From contig NZ_JADOVJ010000001.1 in the NCBI RefSeq assembly GCF_015752315.1, forward strand, positions 4,332,501 through 4,396,500: DNA of 64,000 bases. Direction: 5' to 3'. Below the pieces are notes generated by a model. The model did not search any database. It saw only the letters and a program-made list of their open reading frames with translations, and was not told where the DNA came from. This document shows, piece after piece, positions 47,935-55,870 of the stretch. Each line of letters starts with the position of its first letter. Within the stretch, counting starts at the first letter, position 1. The stretch is from Nocardioides luteus (GTDB lineage Bacteria > Actinomycetota > Actinomycetes > Propionibacteriales > Nocardioidaceae). The position numbers and the translations under genes are program-made.

Positions 47935-49224
47935 GTGTACCTCTCCCTCAGCGACCGTCCCACCACGAGTGCCGAGCCGCAGCGCACCGGCGGGCGGGTC
48001 TCCCGGACGGTCATCACCCTCGGCATCGTCAGCCTGCTGACCGACATCTCCTCGGAGTCGGTCTCGGCCATCCTGCCGCTCTACCTGACCGCGGTGGTGG
48101 GGCTCTCGCCGGTGGCGTACGGGCTCATCGACGGGCTCTACCAGGGCGTCTCCTCGCTGGTGCGGATCGCGGCCGGGTGGGCCGCCGACCGCACCGACCG
48201 GCCGCAGCCGGTGGCCCTGGCGGGCTACGCGATGAGCGCGGTCGCGCGGCTCGGGCTGATCTTCGCGGGTGGCTTCGGGACGATCTCCGCAGCGATCTCG
48301 CTGGACCGCGTCGGCAAGGGCGTACGCACCGCTCCGCGCGACGCGATGATCGCCGCCTCCAGCGACCCGGCGCACCTCGGCCGCAGCTTCGGCGTCCACC
48401 GGGCGCTGGACACGATCGGGGCGACGCTCGGGCCGCTGCTGGCGTTCGTGATCCTGTGGCGGATCGCCGACGGCTACGAGACCGTCCTGGTCGTCTCGCT
48501 CGGCTTCGCGGTGCTCGGGGTGGCCACGATGGCCTTCTTCGTCCCGTTCCGCACCGGAGCCGTCCGCCGGGTCGCTCCCCGCCGCGAGCCCCGCGCCAAG
48601 GTGCGCTGGCGTGCCGCGCTCACGCCCGGTCTCGCGCGGGTGATCGGCGTCTCCGGGGTGCTCGCGCTCCTGACCGTCGGCGACGGCTTCGTCTACCTCG
48701 CGCTGCTCGAGACCGGCGGCTTCGCGGCCCAGTGGTTCCCGGTCCTCTACGTCGGCACCAACCTCGCCTACCTCGCCCTGGCCGTCCCGATGGGACGGCT
48801 CGCTGACCACGTCGGGCGGGTCCGGGTCCTCGTGCTCGGTCACCTCCCGCTCGCGGCCGCGTACCTGTGCGCGGCCACCGGCTCCGGCGCGTTCTGGACG
48901 ACGTGCGCCGCGGTGCTCCTCCTCGGCGTCTTCTACGCCGCGACCGACGGCACCCTGGCCGCGGTGGCCGGACAGCTGGTCCCCGAGACCGTACGTGCCA
49001 GCGGCATCGCCACCGCCCAGACCGCGGTGGCTCTCGCCCGGCTGGTCGCGGCGACCGGCTTCGGCCTGCTCTGGTACGCCGTCGGCCCCCGGCTCGCGAT
49101 GCTCGCCGTCTGCGTGGTGCTGGTCGCCGCGATACCGGCCGGCCTCGCCGTGCTGCGCCGGCTTCTCGGGTCCGAACGACCTGGCCTCGAGCCCGCCGAG
49201 CCCCCGACGAAGGTCCAGGGATGA
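47935..49224 (+). CDS. MFS transporter
   Basis: 429 residues with about twelve hydrophobic segments. GIVSLLTDISSESVSAILPL and GLIDGLYQGVSSLVRIAAGW followed by AADRTDRPQ are typical of the MFS subgroup with LLTDISSEM-like start seen in many soil bacteria. DRVGKGVRTAPRDAMIAASS is the conserved loop. It shares an operon with the genes at 47257 and 49221 (ATGA overlap at the latter). Substrate unknown. Confidence 0.8.
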   Translation: MYLSLSDRPTTSAEPQRTGGRVSRTVITLGIVSLLTDISSESVSAILPLYLTAVVGLSPVAYGLIDGLYQGVSSLVRIAAGWAADRTDRPQPVALAGYAMSAVARLGLIFAGGFGTISAAISLDRVGKGVRTAPRDAMIAASSDPAHLGRSFGVHRALDTIGATLGPLLAFVILWRIADGYETVLVVSLGFAVLGVATMAFFVPFRTGAVRRVAPRREPRAKVRWRAALTPGLARVIGVSGVLALLTVGDGFVYLALLETGGFAAQWFPVLYVGTNLAYLALAVPMGRLADHVGRVRVLVLGHLPLAAAYLCAATGSGAFWTTCAAVLLLGVFYAATDGTLAAVAGQLVPETVRASGIATAQTAVALARLVAATGFGLLWYAVGPRLAMLAVCVVLVAAIPAGLAVLRRLLGSERPGLEPAEPPTKVQG

Positions 49225-50237
49225 ACCGGCGCACCACGGTCTTCGGCGCGGTCGTCGTGCTCGTCACGGCCGCCATGACCGCGTACGCCCTCTCGGCGAT
49301 CGCCGAGAACGACCGGCGTACGTCCCGGGCGACCGACGCGACGACCACCTCCCTGGCGCAGGTCGAGGAGGGGCCGAGGATCCTCTTCCAGCACACCGGC
49401 CGCGACGCCGACTACGGGCACGTCGCGGCGGTGGCGCTGGCCGATCCCGGCGGCGCCCGGGCACTGACCGACCTGAGCTGCGACCGGGTCTACGCGCAGG
49501 CGAGCTCCGTGTCGTGCCTGGCGACCGAGCGCGGCGTGGTGAGCCGCTACCGGGCGACCGACCTGGAGACCTCGGCTCCGGGGAAGCGATGGCGCGAGGT
49601 GGACGGGACCGACCTGCCCGGGCTGCCCAGCCGCACCCGGATCTCGCCGGACGGACGGCTGGTCTCCTCGACGGTCTTCGTCAACGGCGACTCCTACATG
49701 GTCAGCGGGTTCTCCACGCGCACCGTCGTCCGCCGGATCGGCGGGAAGAGCTACGGGAACCTGGAGAAGTTCAGGCTGGTCGTCGACGGCCGCCGGGTCG
49801 CCCCGGTCGACCGCAACATCTGGGGCGTCACCTTCGCCGACGACGACCGCACGTTCTATGCCACCCTCGCCACCGGCGGACGGACCTACCTGGTCCGTGG
49901 CGACCTCGCCGCGCGTTCCCTGACCACGATCGCCGACCACGTCGAGTGCCCGTCGCTCTCTCCCGACGGCACCCGGATCGCGTTCAAGGAGGCCGTCGCG
50001 GACGGCACCCGGTGGACGCCCGCGGTCCTCGACCTCGCCACCGGGCGGCGCACCGTGCTCGCCGGCGAGACCCACAGCATCGACGACCAGATCGAGTGGC
50101 TCGACGACGACACCGTGCTCTACGGCCTCCAGCGCGAGGACGAGCCGGTCAGCGACGTCTGGTCCCTCGACACCTCGGCCTCCGCGAAGCCCCGCGTCCT
50201 CATCTCGGAGGCGGCCTCACCCGCGGTCCTACGCTGA
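49221..50237 (+). CDS. secreted beta-propeller (TolB/WD40-like) protein
   Basis: 338 residues. A signal anchor (VFGAVVVLVTAAMTAYALSA) precedes repeated four-strand units: ILFQHTGRDADYGHVAAVAL, RTRISPDGRLVSSTVFVNGD, TFYATLATGGRTYLVRGDLA, CPSLSPDGTRIAFKEAV and QIEWLDDDTVLYGLQRE. SPDGxR is the signature of TolB-like blades. It probably binds a partner outside the membrane. ATG 49221 overlaps the MFS stop. Confidence 0.8.
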   Translation: MNRRTTVFGAVVVLVTAAMTAYALSAIAENDRRTSRATDATTTSLAQVEEGPRILFQHTGRDADYGHVAAVALADPGGARALTDLSCDRVYAQASSVSCLATERGVVSRYRATDLETSAPGKRWREVDGTDLPGLPSRTRISPDGRLVSSTVFVNGDSYMVSGFSTRTVVRRIGGKSYGNLEKFRLVVDGRRVAPVDRNIWGVTFADDDRTFYATLATGGRTYLVRGDLAARSLTTIADHVECPSLSPDGTRIAFKEAVADGTRWTPAVLDLATGRRTVLAGETHSIDDQIEWLDDDTVLYGLQREDEPVSDVWSLDTSASAKPRVLISEAASPAVLR

Positions 50238-50296
50238 ATCGGGTACGCCGCACCGAGGCCGCCCCGCACGCCTCCCGGTCCCGCTTTGCTGGCGTC

Positions 50297-50953
50297 ATGA
50301 CCATGGAGGAAATAGGGGCGGAGCCCCGGATCGCACCCCGGGTCGAACCTCGGATCGAACCCCGCATCGAACCGAGCGCGGACGTCGACGACCGCGCCAT
50401 GATCGGCGAGGGAACCCTCGTCTGGCACCTGGCCCAGATCCGCGAGCACGCCCGCGTCGGCAGCGAGTGCATCATCGGCCGGGGGGCGTACGTCGGTCCC
50501 GGGGTCGTGGTGGGTGACCGCTGCAAGATCCAGAACCATGCGCTGGTCTACGAGCCGGCGGTGCTCGAGGACGGCGCCTTCGTCGGGCCGGCGGTGGTGT
50601 TCACCAACGACTACCTGCCTCGCGCCGTCAACCCGGACGGCACCCTCAAGGACGGCGACGACTGGGAGGCCGTCGGCGTGACCGTACGCACCGGCGCCAG
50701 CATCGGCGCCCGCGCCGTCTGCGTCGCGCCGGTCACGATCGGCGCCTGGGCGATGGTCGCGGCGGGTGCCGTGGTCACCCGCGACGTACCGGACCATGCC
50801 CTGGTCGTCGGGGTCCCGGCGCGGCAGGTGGGCTGGGTCGGGCACGCCGGTGCGCCGCTGGTCGCCCAGGGAGACGCCTGGCGCTGCCCGCAGACCGGCA
50901 CGTTGTACGTCCTGCGCGGCACGAGCGAGGACGACGGCCTCGTCGCGTGCTGA
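50297..50953 (+). CDS. WbpD/WlbB-like sugar-nucleotide N-acetyltransferase
   Basis: 218 residues. After an N-terminal 12-bp tandem repeat (VEPRIEP units) there are left-handed beta-helix hexapeptides: AMIGEGTLVWHLAQIREHAR, VGSECIIGRGAYVGPGVVVG, CKIQNHALVYEPAVLEDGAF and VGPAVVFTNDYLPRAVNPDG. This is the WbpD/WlbB family, which acetylates UDP-2-acetamido-3-amino-uronate. With the Gfo/Idh dehydrogenase and DegT aminotransferase at 24580-29570 it completes a plausible route to a 2,3-diacetamido sugar. ATG 50297 is used, with ATG 50303 as alternative. Confidence 0.85.
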   Translation: MTMEEIGAEPRIAPRVEPRIEPRIEPSADVDDRAMIGEGTLVWHLAQIREHARVGSECIIGRGAYVGPGVVVGDRCKIQNHALVYEPAVLEDGAFVGPAVVFTNDYLPRAVNPDGTLKDGDDWEAVGVTVRTGASIGARAVCVAPVTIGAWAMVAAGAVVTRDVPDHALVVGVPARQVGWVGHAGAPLVAQGDAWRCPQTGTLYVLRGTSEDDGLVAC

Positions 50954-50967
50954 CGCCCAGGCGTCAG
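50950..50967. terminator. palindrome at convergent stops
   Basis: CTGACGCC-CA-GGCGTCAG spans the two stop codons (TGA 50951-50953; reverse TGA 50966-50964). A short bidirectional terminator is likely. Confidence 0.5.
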
Positions 50968-51641
50968 GCGGCCCGCCACTCCGCCTTGTGGGCGATGCTG
51001 ACCGCCGCGATCTGCGAGGAGACGCCGAGCTTGGCGAGGATCGACTTCACCTGGGTGCGCACCGTCGCCTCGGAGACCACGCGCAGCTTGGCGATGTCAC
51101 CCACCGTCAGGCCGTCCATCAGGTGCTCGAGCACCTGCGACTCCCGCCGGGAGAGCTGCGCGAGGCGGCGACGGATCTCGATGATGTCCTGCTCCTGCCC
51201 CACCCAGGCGCGGATCAGGCGCTCACGCTCGTCGACGTCGAGCACGCTGTGGCCGTAGTTGAGGCGGCGTACGGTGCCCAGGATCTCGCCCAGCGGCACC
51301 GTCTTGGGCAGCACCGTGCGGGCGCCGGCGTGCAGGGCGTGGCCCCAGCGGGTCTCGTCGGTCGCACCCGTCACCACGACGACGTCGACGCCCGCCCGGG
51401 CGAGCGGGGAGATCAGGCGTACGCCCGATCCGTGCTGCCCCAGGTCGAGGTCGAGCAGGACGATGCGAGGCTGGGAGCGCATGATCAGCCCGGTGAGCTT
51501 GGCCTCCGACGGCGGCTCCTGCGGAAGGTCGATGCGGTGGGCGTCGTAGCCCTCGAAGGTGAGCGCCAGCTCGAGGGACTCGGCGAACAGGGTGTGGTCC
51601 TCGACGATGACCACCTTCACCCGTTTACGCGGCGACACCAC
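50964..51641 (-). CDS. LuxR/NarL-type response regulator
   Basis: 225 residues. Receiver domain: VKVVIVEDHTLFAESLELAL (acidic pair), phospho-acceptor Asp in VLLDLDLG, Thr in VVVVTGATD, Lys in TVLPKTVPLG. Output domain: LSRRESQVLEHLMDGLTVGD followed by SEATVRTQVKSILAKLGVSS, a LuxR-type helix-turn-helix. NarL-type regulators bind paired heptamers such as TACYYMT spaced by 2 bp, the same layout as the box found at ten sites here, so this protein is the best candidate regulator (inference). It overlaps the histidine kinase gene by 17 bp. Confidence 0.9.
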   Translation of the reverse strand: MVSPRKRVKVVIVEDHTLFAESLELALTFEGYDAHRIDLPQEPPSEAKLTGLIMRSQPRIVLLDLDLGQHGSGVRLISPLARAGVDVVVVTGATDETRWGHALHAGARTVLPKTVPLGEILGTVRRLNYGHSVLDVDERERLIRAWVGQEQDIIEIRRRLAQLSRRESQVLEHLMDGLTVGDIAKLRVVSEATVRTQVKSILAKLGVSSQIAAVSIAHKAEWRAA

Positions 51642-52392
51642 GGCGACCTCCCCGGGTCGGGGTGTCGTGCTCGTCGGCCCCTTCGGCGGCCCCGTCGTCG
51701 ATACAGCCGAGCATCGGGATGCCGATCACGAAGGTGGTGCGCCCGCCGGTCTCGACCAGCTCGAGATAGCCGCCCTGGCGCTCCATCAGGTCGCGCGCGG
51801 CGTGCAGGCCGATGCCCTGGCCCGTGGAACCCGGTCGGCTGACGCCCCAGGCGAAGATCCGGCGGCGCAGCTCCGGCGCGACCCCGGGCCCGTCGTCGGA
51901 GACCGCGATCTCGAGCGAGGTGCTCGCCGCTCCGGCGACACGTACCTCGATCCGGACCGTGCCGCTGCCGTGCGCGGCAGCGTTGTCGAGGAGCACGTTG
52001 AGGGCCTCGGTCAGCTGGTCGGAGTCGCCCAGCGCGAGCATCCGGCTGGGCCGCCACTCGATGTCGGCGCCCTTCGCCTCGTGGGCGAGGACCATGGCGG
52101 CCACCACGGCGTCGAGGTCGATCACCTCGGCGCGCAGCTCATCGGCGCGCGGCTCCGGGGTCGCCGGCCTCGCGGCGTCCTGCTGCTGCCGGACCATCCG
52201 CTCGAGGCGCTGCAGCTCGCTCTGCACCATCGCCGCCATCGCGGCGCGCCGCTCCTCGTCGATCTCACCCGGCGAGTTGAGCAGCGACGTCGCAGCCCGG
52301 ACCCCGGCCAGCACCGAGGCAGCCTCGTGCAGCCGGGCACGTTCGTCGGGTCCGACACTTGGCTTCGACACAGTTCTCCCCTGGTCATTCAT
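51625..52392 (-). CDS. soluble sensor histidine kinase
   Basis: 255 residues from ATG 52392. ERARLHEAASVLAGVRAATS may be the dimerisation helix with the phosphorylated histidine; ALNVLLDNAAAHGSG is the N box, VSDDGPGVAPELRRRIFAWG the G1 region and GSTGQGIGLHAARDLMERQG the G2 region of the HATPase domain. There is no membrane segment or sensor domain, so the signal must be cytoplasmic or come from a partner protein. The longer frame upstream adds no domain. Forms a pair with the overlapping response regulator. Confidence 0.82.
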   Translation of the reverse strand: MNDQGRTVSKPSVGPDERARLHEAASVLAGVRAATSLLNSPGEIDEERRAAMAAMVQSELQRLERMVRQQQDAARPATPEPRADELRAEVIDLDAVVAAMVLAHEAKGADIEWRPSRMLALGDSDQLTEALNVLLDNAAAHGSGTVRIEVRVAGAASTSLEIAVSDDGPGVAPELRRRIFAWGVSRPGSTGQGIGLHAARDLMERQGGYLELVETGGRTTFVIGIPMLGCIDDGAAEGADEHDTPTRGGRRGVAA

Positions 52393-52547
52393 CGAGCTGT
52401 GCCCTCCCAAGACACAGCCAGGCGGCTGGAAGCACCTGGAGACATCGGCTCCAGCGTGAACAGCGCCATACAGCAAAGTGACTTTACTCAGCCGCACCAC
52501 ACGACGTATTGCCTACCTATTTTTGGTTACCAGCCGTTACCGAGCGG

Positions 52548-52563
52548 TGCCTGAAATTGAGGA
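52548..52563 (+). promoter_or_regulatory. 7-2-7 inverted repeat box upstream of LCP gene
   Basis: TGCCTGAAATTGAGGA, centre 52555.5, is 59.5 bp from GTG 52615. TCACAT or CATACT near 52603-52611 could be the -10. A similar sequence, TACCTATTTTTGGTTA, lies at 52514-52529. The site ends directly against the in-frame ATG 52564, which argues that the later GTG is the true start. Confidence 0.45.
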
Positions 52564-52614
52564 ATGGCGAGCATCTGGGCCCCGCAGTCGGGGCGTGCCG
52601 GGTCACATACTCGG

Positions 52615-53703
52615 GTGGCCATCCTCGATCACCCGCCCGTGCCGCCGCAGTCGGATCCTGCGGGCGAGCCCCGCGCGCGCGGATGGCGCCGTGCCCGCAA
52701 GCCGCTGATCGGGCTGCTGGTGTGCCTCCTCCTGCTGTGCGCGGTAGCGCTGACCGGGATCCTGTGGCTCCAGGCCAAGGTGGAGGGCAACATCAACCGT
52801 CTGCCCGACACCTTCACCGGGCTGACCGACCGGCCGGCCAAGCCCACCTCCGGGTCGGCCGCGGACGCGGTCAACATCCTCGTCCTCGGCACCGACACCC
52901 GCTCCGACGCCCCCACCACCGGCGCCGAGGCTCCCGGCTGGCAGCCGGGCCAGGCACGGTCGGACACGATGCTGCTCGTCCATCTCGACGGCGACCGCCG
53001 CTCCGCCTCGGTGGTCTCGATCCCCCGTGACTCCTGGGTCGACATCCCCGGCCACGGGAAGGGCAAGGTCAACTGGGCCTACTCCTTCGGCGGCCCCACG
53101 CTCACGGTCGAGACGGTCGAGAAGATGACCGACGTACGCATCGACCACCTCGCCGTCATCGACTGGGACGGTTTCAAGGCGCTGACCGACGCCGTCGGCG
53201 GCGTCGACATCGACATCCCGAAGACCGTCTACGACTCGGCCCGAGGTGTCCGCTGGGAGGCCGGCCGCCACCACCTCGACGGCGAGGAGGCGCTCCTCTA
53301 CGTACGCCAGCGCTACGGCCTCCAGGACGGCGACCTCGACCGCGTCGCCCGCCAGCAGGCCTTCCTCCGCACTCTGCTCAAGCAGACCCTCAACCAGGAG
53401 CTGCGCAAGAACCCCGACCAGGTCCTCGACCTCCTCACCCTCTTCTCCGAGCACGCCTCTGTCGACGACGACTGGTCGACCACGCAGATGGCCAAGCTCG
53501 CCGCCTCGCTCCGCAACCTGCGCACCGACGACATCAGCTACCTCACCGTCCCGACGGACGGCACCGGCATGGTCGGCGACCAGTCGGTCGTACGTCTCGA
53601 CCCCTCCCGCGACCGCGACCTGTGGCGCGCGGTCCGTGAGGATCGGATGGGCGAGTGGGTCGAGGAGAACCAGGATCTGATGACGCCCGACGTGGTCCGC
53701 TGA
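52615..53703 (+). CDS. LytR-CpsA-Psr (LCP) family glycopolymer ligase
   Basis: 362 residues from GTG 52615; the longer start ATG 52564 adds 17 residues. A cytoplasmic tail and one membrane segment (KPLIGLLVCLLLLCAVALTG) lead to the LCP domain: VNILVLGTDTRSD, RSDTMLLVHLDGDRRSASVV, SIPRDSWVDIPGHGKGKVNW (arginine and aspartate of the active site), VDWDGF-like IDWDGFKALTDAVGGVDIDI and LLYVRQRYGLQDGDLDRVAR. LCP enzymes transfer lipid-linked polymers to peptidoglycan, so this gene suggests that the product of the locus is wall-attached. Confidence 0.92.
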   Translation: MAILDHPPVPPQSDPAGEPRARGWRRARKPLIGLLVCLLLLCAVALTGILWLQAKVEGNINRLPDTFTGLTDRPAKPTSGSAADAVNILVLGTDTRSDAPTTGAEAPGWQPGQARSDTMLLVHLDGDRRSASVVSIPRDSWVDIPGHGKGKVNWAYSFGGPTLTVETVEKMTDVRIDHLAVIDWDGFKALTDAVGGVDIDIPKTVYDSARGVRWEAGRHHLDGEEALLYVRQRYGLQDGDLDRVARQQAFLRTLLKQTLNQELRKNPDQVLDLLTLFSEHASVDDDWSTTQMAKLAASLRNLRTDDISYLTVPTDGTGMVGDQSVVRLDPSRDRDLWRAVREDRMGEWVEENQDLMTPDVVR

Positions 53704-53727
53704 CCCCAGCCGACCCCGTCAGGACGA

Positions 53728-53769
53728 GCCGACTCGGCGCGACCTGCGGGACGGTCGCGCCGAGTCGGC
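53728..53769. terminator. 17-bp hairpin terminator, single copy of the 32-bp repeat family
   Basis: GCCGACTCGGCGCGACC (53728-53744) and GGTCGCGCCGAGTCGGC (53753-53769) pair perfectly around an 8-nt loop. It ends 5 bp before the stop of the reverse-strand monooxygenase gene and 24 bp after the LCP stop, so it can end both transcripts. GGGACGGTCGCGCCGAGTCG (53748-53767) matches the unit of the arrays at 3253 and 41716. Confidence 0.75.
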
Positions 53770-53774
53770 CGTCT

Positions 53775-55118
53775 TCAGGAAGCGACCTCCGCGGCCTCGA
53801 GGTCGAGCCGGTTCTCCGGACGCGGGAGCCCGTAGTGGTCCCGGAGGGTGACCCCGGAGTACTCGGTCCGGAAGAGCCCGCGCTCCTGCAGGATCGGCAC
53901 GACGGAGGACGCGAACGCCTCGAGCCCCGAGGGCAGGACGGCGGGCATGATGTTGAACCCGTCGGCCGCCCCGTTCTCGAAGTAGTGCTGGATGGTGTCG
54001 GCGACCTGGACAGGCGTCCCGGCGAACGTGCGATGCCCACGCCCACCACCCAGCTTGCCGATCAGCTCCCGCACGGTGAGCCGGTCGCGGCGGGCCCAGT
54101 CGACGATGAGCGTGTAGCGGCTCTTGGCGCCCTCGATCTCGTCCTCGGTCGCGATGTCGGCCGGCAGCTGCTCGTCGAGCTGGAGCCGGGAGGGATCGAC
54201 CTGCAGGAGCTGGGCGAGCTGCGCCACCGCGTACTCCGGGGCGATCAGCCGGTCCAGCTCCGCCTCCAGCTCCCGCGCCTCGGCCTCGGTGTCACCCAGG
54301 ACCGGGACGATCCCGGGCAGCACCAGCACGTGGTCGGGGTTGCGCCCGGCCGCGGCCACGCGCCGCTTGATGTCGGCGTAGAACGCCTGGCTCTCCTCGA
54401 GGGTCGGCTGGGCGGTGAAGATCGCCTCGGCCCAGCGGGCCGCGAACTCCTTGCCGTCGTCGGAGGAGCCCGCCTGGACGAGCAGCGGGTGACCCTGCGG
54501 CGACCGCGCCAGGTTGAGCGGCCCCTCCACCGAGAAGTGCGGCCCGACATGGGAGATCGGCCGGATCCGGTCACCGACCGCATGCACCCCGGCGTCCTTG
54601 TCGGCGACGATCGCGTCGTCGGCCCAGCTGTCCCACAGCTTGGTGGCCACCTCCAGGAACTCCGAGGCCCGCTCGTAGCGGGTCTTGTGCAGCGGCTGCC
54701 CCTCCAGACCGAAGTTGCGGGCGGCGGCGTCACCGGCGGTCGTGACGATGTTCCACCCCGCCCGGCCGCCGGAGATGTGGTCCACCGAGGCCAGCCGCCG
54801 GGCGAGGTTGAACGGGTCGTTGTACGACGTCGAGGCCGTCGCGATCAGGCCGATGTGCTGCGTGGAGACCGCCAGCGCGGACAGCAGCACGGTCGGCTCG
54901 ATCCGACCCGACGGGCGCCGGCCGGGCTCGCCGAACAGGGCCGGCGAGTCGGCCAGGAACAGCGAGTCGAACCTGGCCTCCTCCGCGACCCGGGCCAGGT
55001 GCTGGTGCGCCGCGAGCGAGAGGTTGGCGTGCGGGTCCGACCCGGGCAGCCGCCACGAGGCCTCGTGGTGACCGGTGTCGAGCAGGAACAGGTTGAGGTG
55101 GAGCTGTCGAGCGCCCAT
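53775..55118 (-). CDS. FMN-dependent monooxygenase, NtaA/SnaA/DszA family
   Basis: 447 residues, luciferase-like TIM barrel. LHLNLFLLDTGHHEASWRLP start, FDSLFLADSPALFG, IGLIATASTSYNDPFNLARR, SGGRAGWNIVTTAGDAAARN and HPLLVQAGSSDDGKEFAARW are typical of the NtaA/SnaA/SoxA/DszA group, which uses FMNH2 from a separate reductase. Beside a sulfonate-type ABC transporter it probably desulfonates or oxidises an organosulfur compound. No reductase is encoded nearby. ATG 55118 shares one base with the stop of the ATPase gene. Confidence 0.88.
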   Translation of the reverse strand: MGARQLHLNLFLLDTGHHEASWRLPGSDPHANLSLAAHQHLARVAEEARFDSLFLADSPALFGEPGRRPSGRIEPTVLLSALAVSTQHIGLIATASTSYNDPFNLARRLASVDHISGGRAGWNIVTTAGDAAARNFGLEGQPLHKTRYERASEFLEVATKLWDSWADDAIVADKDAGVHAVGDRIRPISHVGPHFSVEGPLNLARSPQGHPLLVQAGSSDDGKEFAARWAEAIFTAQPTLEESQAFYADIKRRVAAAGRNPDHVLVLPGIVPVLGDTEAEARELEAELDRLIAPEYAVAQLAQLLQVDPSRLQLDEQLPADIATEDEIEGAKSRYTLIVDWARRDRLTVRELIGKLGGGRGHRTFAGTPVQVADTIQHYFENGAADGFNIMPAVLPSGLEAFASSVVPILQERGLFRTEYSGVTLRDHYGLPRPENRLDLEAAEVAS

Positions 55119-55870
55119 CAGGCCACCTCCTCCTCGACCGACTCGACCACACCCAGCTCGGTCAGAAGCTGGGCACGCAGCGACGCGAACCGCGGATCGC
55201 CCGGGCTCCGCTTCGCGCCCAGGTCGATCCGGATGTCCGAGCCGACGACACCGTCGACCAGCACGATCACCCGGTCGGCCAGGGCGATCGCCTCGTCGAC
55301 GTCGTGGGTGACCAGCAGGACGGCGGGGTTGTGGGCGGCGTACAGCTTCTTGAGCAGCTTGTGCATCTTGATCCGGGTCAGCGCGTCCAGGGCACCGAAC
55401 GGCTCGTCGGCCAGCAGCAGCTGGGGATCCCTGACCAGCGACCGGGCCAGCGCCGCGCGCTGCTGCTCGCCACCGGAGAGCTCGTGCGGCCAGGCCTTGT
55501 CGCGGCCCTCGAGCCCGACCTCGGAGAGCGCCTCGAGGCCACGGGGCCGTGCGTCTGGACCCGACAAGCCCAGGATCACGTTGTCCAGCACCCGTCGCCA
55601 CGGCAGCAGCCGCGAGTCCTGGAAGACCACCGAGACCCGCTCGGGCACGTCCACGACTCCCGATCCCGCCACCGAGCGGTCGAGACCGGCCAGGGCCCGC
55701 AGCAGCGTCGACTTCCCGGACCCGGACCGCCCGATCAGTGCCACGAACTCACCGGCGTCGATGGTGAGGTCGAGCCCGTTGAGCACGCCGCCCGCCTCGG
55801 AGAAGCTGCGGTGCAGCCCCTCGACGCGTACGGCAGGGTCTTTCAGTGACTCTCCAGCGTGCGTCGCCAT
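55118..55870 (-). CDS. ABC transporter ATPase, SsuB/TauB type
   Basis: 250 residues. Walker A GRSGSGKSTLLRALAG, Q-loop VVFQDSRLLPWRRVLDNV, signature LSGGEQQRAALARSL, Walker B LLLADEPFGALDALTR and H-loop LLVTHDVDEA. The Q-loop sequence is that of nitrate/sulfonate/taurine importers. ATG 55870 begins the domain; the longer upstream frame overlaps the permease gene. It powers import by the permease and lipoprotein encoded upstream. Confidence 0.92.
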   Translation of the reverse strand: MATHAGESLKDPAVRVEGLHRSFSEAGGVLNGLDLTIDAGEFVALIGRSGSGKSTLLRALAGLDRSVAGSGVVDVPERVSVVFQDSRLLPWRRVLDNVILGLSGPDARPRGLEALSEVGLEGRDKAWPHELSGGEQQRAALARSLVRDPQLLLADEPFGALDALTRIKMHKLLKKLYAAHNPAVLLVTHDVDEAIALADRVIVLVDGVVGSDIRIDLGAKRSPGDPRFASLRAQLLTELGVVESVEEEVA

